DNA of 5,175 bases from a bacterium (lineage in GTDB: Bacteria; Verrucomicrobiota; Verrucomicrobiae; Limisphaerales; J093): NCBI GenBank assembly GCA_021839785.1, contig JAKCAB010000794.1, forward strand, positions 1 to 5,175. The letters are read 5' to 3'. A program made the translations under genes and the position numbers. This document shows positions 1 to 4,880 of this stretch, one piece after another; within the stretch, counting starts at the first letter, position 1, and each line of letters opens with the position of its first letter. A model generated the notes under the pieces. The model saw only the letters and a program-made list of their open reading frames with translations. It was not told the origin of the DNA and ran no database searches.

Positions 1-1394
1 AGCCGGACATGCTCACCAAAAAGAACTGGGCCGAGCAGATTCTGCCGCGCATGTCGTTCCGGCTCGGGGTCGCGAAGCCGGATTTCTCCAGCTCGCCCGA
101 AGGCGAGTTGATCCGCGCCAAGAAGATTTACACGGACAAGCCGCTGGTGCCGGTCGAGTGGTGGCCGTTGATTCAACAGTTCTACCTCGACCGCGCGCCG
201 GTCGAGCCTTTGCCACAGGAGCCGCACGCGCCGATCGAGATCGGGCTGCCCGGCTTCCGCGTTGTGCCCGCGCGGTTTCGCACGCCCGACCCGTCCACGA
301 CGCTGGTGAAGATCCGCCCCGGCCGGCGCCAGATCTTTGTCGGCGACGACAAGCTCAAGTCGCTTTTCCTCCTCGACAGCGACGGGGCGTTCGTCTCGCG
401 GATCGAGCTAGGCAACGTGCCAGTCGATGTCGTCGAAACCGAGCGGGGCATCTACGTCACCTGCGTGGGCAGCTTCCTGCCGTCCGAGGTGCCGCGCGCG
501 GAGCTGGTGTTCCTGCCCCAGCAAGGCGACGGCTTCGGCGCGAAGAAGGTGATCTTGAAAGAACTGCCGCGCGCGACCCAGGCCGAGTTCGCGGACTTCA
601 ACGGCGACGGCAAAATGGACTTTGCGCTCTGCATGTTCGGGAACCTGACCGGGCGTTTCTCCTGGTTCGAGAATCTCGGCAACGACGAATACCGCGAGCA
701 CGTGCTCTCGAAGGAGACCGGGGCAATGTACTGCGCGGCGCGCGACTTCAACGGCGACGGCAAGGTCGATCTCGCGGTGCTGATGGCCCAGCACCTCGAG
801 TCGCTGATCGTCATGCCCAATGACGGCCAGGGAAACTTTGGCGGCAGCAGCGTGTTTCAAAAGCCGCCGGTCTATGGCCACTCCTTCATGGAGGCCGTGG
901 ATTTCAACGGCGACGGCAAGCTCGATTTCCTCGTGACCAACGGCGACAACGGCGAATACGAAAGCCCGCTCAAGCGTTACCACGGCGTCCGGCTTTACCT
1001 GGCCCAGAGTGACGGCGAGTACGAGGAGAAATTCTTCTACCCGCTCAACGGCGCCTACCGCGCGTTTGCCCGCGATTTCAGCGGCAGCGGCCGGCAGGAC
1101 ATCGCCGCCATCTCGTACTTCCCCGATTACCGCAACAATCCCCGCGAAAGCTTTGTGTTCTTGAAGAACCTCGGCGACCTGAAGTTCGCGCCGTCCACGT
1201 TCCCCCAGTGCATCGCCGGCCGCTGGCTGGTCATGGACGTGGGCGATCTCGACGGCGACGGCGACCTCGATCTGGTGCTGGGCTCGTACATTCACGGTCC
1301 CGGCGCCGCGCCTTCGTTTCTGCTGCAAACCTGGCAGGAGCGCGGCCCGTCGGTCTTGATCCTGAGAAACCTGGCCAAGGACGCCACGAAGTAA
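1..1394 (+). CDS. FG-GAP/VCBS repeat beta-propeller protein, 5'-truncated (probably an exported cytochrome c-type fusion)
   Basis: The reading frame is open to the window edge (codons for Pro-Asp precede the ATG at 9), so that Met is internal and the N-terminus is missing. Residues below count from this Met (461 visible). Five FG-GAP/VCBS calcium-loop motifs begin at D196, D246, D298, D356 and D413. Three read DFNGDGK, the fourth is degenerate (DFSGSGR, two Ca-ligand positions lost), and the last is DLDGDGDLD. Spacing of 50-58 residues suits propeller blades. Residues about 75-185 look like further beta-propeller without the metal loops. The opening PDMLTKKNW...ILPRM resembles the segment that, as I recall for related Verrucomicrobia/Planctomycetes/Bacteroidetes proteins, directly follows a heme-binding CxxCH. 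That motif would lie just outside the window and is not seen. The protein is probably exported; substrate and partner are unknown. It ends 12 bases before rnhB but has no functional link to it. Fold is secure, role is not. Confidence 0.85.
   Translation, partial: PDMLTKKNWAEQILPRMSFRLGVAKPDFSSSPEGELIRAKKIYTDKPLVPVEWWPLIQQFYLDRAPVEPLPQEPHAPIEIGLPGFRVVPARFRTPDPSTTLVKIRPGRRQIFVGDDKLKSLFLLDSDGAFVSRIELGNVPVDVVETERGIYVTCVGSFLPSEVPRAELVFLPQQGDGFGAKKVILKELPRATQAEFADFNGDGKMDFALCMFGNLTGRFSWFENLGNDEYREHVLSKETGAMYCAARDFNGDGKVDLAVLMAQHLESLIVMPNDGQGNFGGSSVFQKPPVYGHSFMEAVDFNGDGKLDFLVTNGDNGEYESPLKRYHGVRLYLAQSDGEYEEKFFYPLNGAYRAFARDFSGSGRQDIAAISYFPDYRNNPRESFVFLKNLGDLKFAPSTFPQCIAGRWLVMDVGDLDGDGDLDLVLGSYIHGPGAAPSFLLQTWQERGPSVLILRNLAKDATK
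594..1271 (+). repeat. DNA-level repeats encoding the FG-GAP calcium loops
   Basis: The calcium-loop codons are almost identical in DNA. A 20-base string, GACTTCAACGGCGACGGCAA, occurs at 594 and again at 744. The third copy at 900 shares 17 bases with both (TTCAACGGCGACGGCAA). Copies four (1074) and five (1245) have diverged. Identity stops outside the loops, so this is strong motif conservation plus uniform codon choice rather than recent duplication of whole blades. Confidence 0.75.
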
Positions 1395-1406
1395 TCCTCT
1401 TTCATC

Positions 1407-2072
1407 ATGGCCAAAGTCGCGCCTGCCGACCGTCTCGCGTTCGAGCGCCAGCTCTGGCAGCAAGGCCTGCGCGTGGTGGCAGGTGTGGACGAGGCGGGTC
1501 GCGGGCCGCTGGCGGGACCGGTGGTGGCCGCCGCGGTCATCCTGCCCGCTGCCTGGGCCGACGGTGGATTCCCCGCCGATTTGCGTGACTTGAACGACTC
1601 GAAGCAACTCACCGCAACGCAGCGCGAAACCTTCTTCGCCCGGCTCACCGCCTGCCCGGAAATCCAGCACGGCATCGCGAGCGTCGAACCGGCGGAGATC
1701 GACCGCGTCAACATCCTCCGCGCCACGCACCAGGCGATGGCCGCCGCGCTCGCGGGCCTCGCCTCGTCGCCCGAGCACGTGCTTGTGGATGGCCTGCCGG
1801 TGGCGGGGTTGCGCTGGCCGCAAACGGCCTTGGTCAAAGGCGACAGCCGCAGTTATTCCATCGCCGCCGCGAGCGTGCTGGCCAAGGTCACGCGCGACCG
1901 CCAGATGCTCGAATACGACCGGGTTTATCCGGCGTACGGTTTCGCGCGGCACAAAGGTTATCCCACGCCGGAGCACTTGGCGGCCCTGCGCCGACACGGA
2001 CCGTCCCCGATTCACCGGCACAGCTTCGCGCCGGTGCGGGCCGAACAAGGCGAATTGTTTCCCGTGCCATGA
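1407..2072 (+). CDS. rnhB: Ribonuclease HII
   Basis: RNase HII cuts RNA in RNA-DNA hybrids. It makes the 5' incision at single ribonucleotides in duplex DNA that starts ribonucleotide excision repair in the cytoplasm. The 221-residue protein has the family's signatures in order: GVDEAGRG with acidic D28 and E29, LNDSK at 62-66, VDG with D128, KGDS with D146, SIAAASVLAKV at 151-161 and GYPTPEH at 184-190. The four metal-binding acids are complete, and the D128-D146 spacing of 18 equals that of E. coli D108-D126. Length is normal for the family (about 200-220). The ATG at 1407 gives a usual short N-terminal extension before the first motif. There is no Shine-Dalgarno; the leader is the pyrimidine-rich TCCTCTTTCATC. 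The stop overlaps the start of the next gene (ATGA), indicating translational coupling. Confidence 0.97.
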   Translation: MAKVAPADRLAFERQLWQQGLRVVAGVDEAGRGPLAGPVVAAAVILPAAWADGGFPADLRDLNDSKQLTATQRETFFARLTACPEIQHGIASVEPAEIDRVNILRATHQAMAAALAGLASSPEHVLVDGLPVAGLRWPQTALVKGDSRSYSIAAASVLAKVTRDRQMLEYDRVYPAYGFARHKGYPTPEHLAALRRHGPSPIHRHSFAPVRAEQGELFPVP

Positions 2073-2497
2073 ACCTTTGGCAGCGACTTCGCGGCGCGCT
2101 GGGCACGACGACCGAGCCGGAGCACTTGCGGCGCGGGCGGCTGGGCGAGCGCGTGGCGCGGCGGCACCTGCGCCGGCTCGGTCTCAAATTCCTCACCGCC
2201 AATTTCCGCTCACCGCGCGGCGAGATCGACTTGGTGTTTCGCGACGGCGATTGCCTGGTGTTCGTGGAAGTGAAGACGCGTTCGTCGGAGGACTGGACCC
2301 GCCCCGCCGCGGCGGTGAACGCGGCGAAGCGACGACGGCTTTCGCTGGCGGCGCTCGATTATTTGAAACTGCTGGACAACCCGCCGGTGCGCGTGCGTTT
2401 CGACATCGTGGAAGTGCTGCTCGCCGATGACGCGGTGCGCGAAGTCCGGCACCTACCCAACACCTTTGCCCTCACGGCGCCGTACCGGTACGGTTGA
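2069..2497 (+). CDS. yraN: YraN/UPF0102 family protein, restriction-endonuclease-like nuclease fold
   Basis: This 142-residue protein has the complete UPF0102 pattern: G23-R-L-G-E27, then N45-F-R...G51-E-I-D54-L, then V64-F-V-E67-V-K69-T-R71. E27, D54, E67 and K69 form the E...D...ExK site of Holliday-junction-resolvase/restriction-endonuclease-like folds. The first 22 residues are basic and variable. Length is typical of the family (about 115-150). The family is widespread and its biological role is poorly defined, so nuclease activity on branched or damaged DNA is an inference from the fold and intact site. The start ATG lies inside the rnhB stop (4-base overlap), and fpg begins 3 bases after its stop. 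rnhB-yraN adjacency recurs in bacteria, which fits a genome-maintenance role. There is no Shine-Dalgarno; the nearest purine run (AAGG, 2047-2050) is too far from the start. Confidence 0.93.
   Translation: MNLWQRLRGALGTTTEPEHLRRGRLGERVARRHLRRLGLKFLTANFRSPRGEIDLVFRDGDCLVFVEVKTRSSEDWTRPAAAVNAAKRRRLSLAALDYLKLLDNPPVRVRFDIVEVLLADDAVREVRHLPNTFALTAPYRYG
2480..2493. repeat. 14-base perfect palindrome at the yraN-fpg junction
   Basis: CCGTACCGGTACGG is its own reverse complement (7-base arms, no loop). It covers the last codons of yraN and ends 7 bases before the fpg ATG. As RNA it could form only a short stem, because a few central bases must form the loop; as DNA it could bind a dimeric protein. 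A 14-base palindrome somewhere in 5 kb is not very improbable by chance, so function is only a possibility. Confidence 0.4.
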
Positions 2498-2500
2498 GCC

Positions 2501-3355
2501 ATGCCGGAACTGCCCGAAGTCGAAGTCTTGATGCGCCACCTCGCGCCGCTGCTGGTCGGCCAACGTGTGCGCGCAGTCGAGGTGCAGCGGGCGAAGATCG
2601 TGCAGCCGTCCAGCGTGGAGGCATTCGCCTCGGCCCTGCGCGGCGCGCGGTTCTCCGGTCTGCGGCGGCGCGGCAAATATTTGGTTTTCACCCTGCGGGC
2701 GCGCGGTTCCCGGCAGGCATTCGACGTGCTGGGCCACCTCGGCATGACCGGCCGGATGTACCTCCAGCCGGCGGGCGCGCCGCTGCCCAAACACGCCGCG
2801 GTGGCGCTGGATTTGGGGCGCAGTCGCTTTGTCTTCGAGGACACGCGCTATTTCGGCCGGCTGACCTTGGACCTGACACCGCTGGCGGCTCTCGGCCCGG
2901 AACCGCTGGACGGCGAGTTCACGGCGGAAACGTTGAGGCGTGCCTTGGCGCGCTCGCGGCAAGCCATCAAGGTGAAGTTGCTCGATCAAGGCGTGGTGGC
3001 TGGCGTCGGCAACATTTATGCCAGCGAAGCGTTGTTCCGGGCCGGTCTTTCGCCGCGCCGGGCGGCCTGCCGCTTGAAGCCCGCGCAGTGCGCGCGCCTC
3101 TGCGCAGCGATTCGTGAAGTGCTTGCCGAGGCGATCCGTTTCGGCAGCACCGTGCCGCTGAATTGGGAGGGCGGGGCGGGCGGCGACGGGTTGTTCTATT
3201 ACGGGCGGGCGGAGGACGCCGCGGACTACTACGACGAACGGCTCGACGTTTATGACCGCGCCGGCCAGCCGTGTCGCCGGTGCGGCGCGAACGTGCGGCG
3301 GTTGGTGCAGGCGGCGCGGAGCACTTATTACTGCCCCGGCTGCCAGTACGGCTGA
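2501..3355 (+). CDS. mutM: Formamidopyrimidine-DNA glycosylase / AP lyase (MutM)
   Basis: A bifunctional base-excision repair enzyme that removes 8-oxoguanine and FaPy lesions and nicks the abasic site. The MPELPEVE start fixes the initiator Met: Pro2 becomes the N-terminal Schiff-base nucleophile and Glu3 follows it. Other expected residues are present: K59 in GKYLVF (E. coli K57 equivalent), the void-filling triad M82 (HLGMTGRM), R116 and F118 (DTRYFG), N171 in GVGNIYASE, and the C-terminal zinc finger C258-x2-C261...C278-x2-C281 with R273 in RSTYYCPGCQ. At 284 residues it is longer than E. coli Fpg (269). About 12 of the extra residues fall in a Gly/Tyr-rich stretch around 222-244, the region of the lesion-capping loop. 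The gene starts 3 bases after yraN, without a clear Shine-Dalgarno, so reinitiation from yraN is likely. It is the last gene of the rightward unit. Confidence 0.97.
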   Translation: MPELPEVEVLMRHLAPLLVGQRVRAVEVQRAKIVQPSSVEAFASALRGARFSGLRRRGKYLVFTLRARGSRQAFDVLGHLGMTGRMYLQPAGAPLPKHAAVALDLGRSRFVFEDTRYFGRLTLDLTPLAALGPEPLDGEFTAETLRRALARSRQAIKVKLLDQGVVAGVGNIYASEALFRAGLSPRRAACRLKPAQCARLCAAIREVLAEAIRFGSTVPLNWEGGAGGDGLFYYGRAEDAADYYDERLDVYDRAGQPCRRCGANVRRLVQAARSTYYCPGCQYG

Positions 3356-3371
3356 AGGTTCGTCCGACCGT

Positions 3372-3457
3372 CCGTGGCCGCCGACGTACGTCGGCGGCTG
3401 CCTCGTTTGCGCCGCATTTCTGCGAAGCGCACCGCGTTCTTACGAACGCAGCCACGG
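3372..3457. repeat. 86-base palindromic element with three nested hairpins
   Basis: The outer arms CCGTGGC (3372-3378) and GCCACGG (3451-3457) are exact inverted repeats. Inside lie three hairpins. The first is a perfect 22-base palindrome at 3377-3398 (arm GCCGCCGACGT). The second is TGCGC/GCGCA (3408-3412 with 3427-3431) stacked on CGCA/TGCG (3413-3416 with 3421-3424), with loop TTTC and a two-base AA bulge. The third is GCGTTC/GAACGC (3434-3439 with 3444-3449), loop TTAC. A competing pairing is GGCTGC (3396-3401) with GCAGCC (3448-3453). The layout is cloverleaf-like on either strand. It could be a dispersed REP/MITE-like element, a cruciform-forming site or a structured 3' UTR. No T-run follows, so it is not a normal intrinsic terminator. 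The pairings are certain; identity and function are unknown. Confidence 0.65.
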
Positions 3458-3484
3458 GGACCAGGAATCAGTTCCGTTATGTAG

Positions 3485-3516
3485 CCAGGCCGGCAAGCGA
3501 TTCTTACCAGGCTGGC
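3485..3516. repeat. Short direct repeat, 22-base period
   Basis: CCAGGCCGGC (3485-3494) recurs as CCAGGCTGGC (3507-3516) with one mismatch in ten. GCCAG (3484-3488) can also pair with CTGGC (3512-3516). It is too short to assign a function; it could be residue of the neighbouring element or chance in GC-rich DNA. Confidence 0.35.
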
Positions 3517-3614
3517 GGCCGGATCCGCCGTCCCACGCGTCCCGGTAACCAGCGGACAGGGAGGCAAGCAGACGGGAAGCAGCGTCCAACAATGAACTCC
3601 TCAGCGGGACGCCG

Positions 3615-3640
3615 AAAATCGCGCACCCGCGGCGGGCGAT
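3615..3640 (-). terminator. Possible intrinsic terminator of the leftward tatC-lptF unit
   Basis: Read on the minus strand, ATCG-CCCG (3640-3633), loop CCG, CGGG (3629-3626) and CGAT (3621-3618) form an 8-pair stem with a four-base bulge (TGCG). The stem is directly followed by a TTTT run (3618-3615, first T shared with the stem). It lies about 37 bases past the permease stop, in the right place and orientation. The bulge and short T-run make it imperfect, and no RNA evidence is available. Confidence 0.4.
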
Positions 3641-3677
3641 CCCCGACTCTTGCGACAACCTCAAGCAAAGCCGGCGC

Positions 3678-4826
3678 TCAACCCCGTCGGTTCGCACGCC
3701 ACAGGAGCCACGCGCCCAGGCCTTGGAACAAGAGGTTCGGCACCCAGAGGATTAATTCCGGGTGGCGTTGCGGGTAAGTCTCCCACGCTTGGGCGAGGAT
3801 GGCGAAGCTGTGGTAGATGAGCACCAGGACCAGCGCGATGCCGAAGCCGGCGCTGGTTTCGCGGCGATGCGCCCGCACGGCCAGCGGAATGCCGATGAGT
3901 GTGAAACCGATGCAGCCAAAGGAAAACGCGGCTTGGCGGTGCATCTGCACCTTCACCGGCGTGACGTCGATGCCTTGGCGGCGGAACTCGTAGTAGGTGT
4001 TGAGGAGTTGCGCCAGCGTCATGTCGGACAGCGGCGGTCCACCGAGCGAACGTTGCGACAGGTTGATGGGCAAGGTCAGTTTCATGCCGGCAGACTGGCC
4101 GGAGATCAGGGCCGAGGGGGTTACGAAGGTGCCCTCGACTTGGGGCATGTCGAGTTCCATCACGCCGGTGTTGGTATCGACCAGGAGCGTAGCATCCTGC
4201 GCTCTGTAGATGGCCGCCACGCTTGGGAGGTCAGCCGGATGGGAGGGGAGATACCCAGGATTATCTGTGACGGTTGGCGGCGCGTTGGTGTCCATCTGGT
4301 ACACCACGAGGTTTTTCAAGTTGGGGCCGGCGACCTTGCCGACGTAGATGATGTAATTGGTGGACAGGCGCACGAATTGGTTTTCCTGGACCAGCGCGGT
4401 GGGGTGCTCGGCGCCGAGCCGGAAGAGCAGCGCCTTGTACGCCATGCGGCACTGCGGACCGAGTTGCATATTGAACCAAGCGCTTAAGCCGCTGAGGACC
4501 ACGCTGAGCAACAGGATGGGCGTGACCAACGCGAGCAAACTCACGCCGCTGGCGCGGGCAGCGGTGAGTTCCTGGTCGGCGCTGAACCGGCCGAAAACCA
4601 GCAGCGTAGCGGTGAGCAACCCCATCGGGAGGGCGAAGACCAGCACGAACGGGATCAGGTAGCCCAACGCCTGGAGGATGCTCAGCAGCGAGGCCTGGCG
4701 GTTGACGAGAAGTTCCAGGATCTCCTTGAGCAAGTTGCCGAGCAGGAGCACGAACGTGAACACCGCCACGGTCAGGACCAGCGCGGCCATCACCTGTCGC
4801 GTGAGGTACAGGTGCAAAGTTTTCAT
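3678..4826 (-). CDS. LptF/LptG (YjgP/YjgQ) family permease of the lipopolysaccharide transporter
   Basis: LptF and LptG are the inner-membrane subunits that, with the LptB ATPase, extract LPS and pass it via LptC to LptA and LptD. The 382-residue protein has the family layout: three N-terminal membrane segments (about 12-33, 50-77, 97-118), a periplasmic beta-jellyroll-like domain (about 120-295) and three C-terminal segments (about 301-317, 328-346, 357-376). The cytoplasmic motif after TM2, QELTAARASGVS (85-96), is the conserved LptB-contact/coupling region. NYIIYVG (157-163) and GIPLAVRAHRR (312-322) are also family-like. Length is close to E. coli LptF/LptG (about 360). I cannot tell LptF from LptG by eye, and no partner gene is in the window. 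The ATG at 4826 gives a normal short N-terminus (MKTLHLYLTRQ). Its leader is pyrimidine-rich (TTTCCCTTTCC) with no Shine-Dalgarno. It lies 54 bases after tatC on the same strand. Confidence 0.92.
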   Translation of the reverse strand: MKTLHLYLTRQVMAALVLTVAVFTFVLLLGNLLKEILELLVNRQASLLSILQALGYLIPFVLVFALPMGLLTATLLVFGRFSADQELTAARASGVSLLALVTPILLLSVVLSGLSAWFNMQLGPQCRMAYKALLFRLGAEHPTALVQENQFVRLSTNYIIYVGKVAGPNLKNLVVYQMDTNAPPTVTDNPGYLPSHPADLPSVAAIYRAQDATLLVDTNTGVMELDMPQVEGTFVTPSALISGQSAGMKLTLPINLSQRSLGGPPLSDMTLAQLLNTYYEFRRQGIDVTPVKVQMHRQAAFSFGCIGFTLIGIPLAVRAHRRETSAGFGIALVLVLIYHSFAILAQAWETYPQRHPELILWVPNLLFQGLGAWLLWRANRRG

Positions 4827-4880
4827 GCCGGCAATGGAAAGGGAAACGATGGCGGAGCGGGACGTGTCCGCCGCGCGGCT
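4827..4880 (-). other. Short tatC-permease spacer
   Basis: The 54 bases between the tatC stop and the permease start hold a 10-base palindrome, GCCGCGCGGC (4870-4879), directly after the tatC stop. They also hold the pyrimidine-rich permease leader. No T-run follows the palindrome and I see no clear promoter, so the two genes are probably co-transcribed. Confidence 0.45.

Larger units (their letters stand above)
3356..3677. other. Intergenic region between convergent genes, no gene seen
   Basis: These 322 bases separate the stop codons of fpg (+) and the permease gene (-). Short open frames exist on both strands but have no recognisable protein motif or start signal, and they run across the inverted repeats. 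Contents are the structured element at 3372-3457, a direct repeat at 3485-3516, small inverted repeats (GGAA/TTCC around 3465-3476, GGCGG/CCGCC at 3514-3529) and a terminator-like hairpin at 3615-3640. About 3541-3614 holds nothing I can name. No promoter is expected between convergent genes and none was seen. Confidence 0.8.

Noticed and set aside
158..823. 221-codon plus-strand frame inside the propeller gene
   Set aside because: It is an Arg/Ala-rich out-of-frame translation overlapping the FG-GAP frame.
594..1265. CRISPR-like or tandem repeat array
   Set aside because: The repeated 17-20 base strings code for FG-GAP calcium loops in frame, with unequal spacing of 150-174 bases, and are explained by the protein.
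408..2048. 546-codon open frame on the minus strand, antisense to the propeller gene and rnhB
   Set aside because: It is the mirror of GC-rich codon use on the plus strand and spans two genes with clear family motifs. Its translation is rich in Arg, Ala, Val, Glu and Gly with no recognisable domain.
1783..2430. 215-codon plus-strand frame across the rnhB-yraN junction
   Set aside because: It is out of frame with both well-supported genes and has an Arg/Ala-rich composition typical of a shadow frame.
2453..2989. 178-codon minus-strand frame over fpg
   Set aside because: It is antisense to fpg, whose catalytic residues and zinc finger are all intact in the plus frame. It has no motif of its own.
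3377..3410. Intrinsic terminator for fpg at the 22-base palindrome
   Set aside because: The palindrome is followed by TGCCTCGTTTGC, not a T-run, and it lacks a natural loop.
3372..3457. tRNA gene, suggested by size and cloverleaf-like folding
   Set aside because: The arm lengths, loops and invariant positions (T-loop TTC, anticodon loop, 7-base acceptor next to CCA) do not match a tRNA.
3328..3567. Small minus-strand frame (79 codons) in the intergenic region, and a 168-codon plus frame from 3271
   Set aside because: Both read through the inverted repeats and have no start signal or recognisable motif. The coding appearance is a by-product of the palindromic, stop-poor sequence.
3762..4487. 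241-codon plus-strand frame over the permease gene
   Set aside because: It is antisense to an LptF/G protein with clear membrane topology and family motifs, and it is rich in His, Asp, Glu and Gly without a domain.
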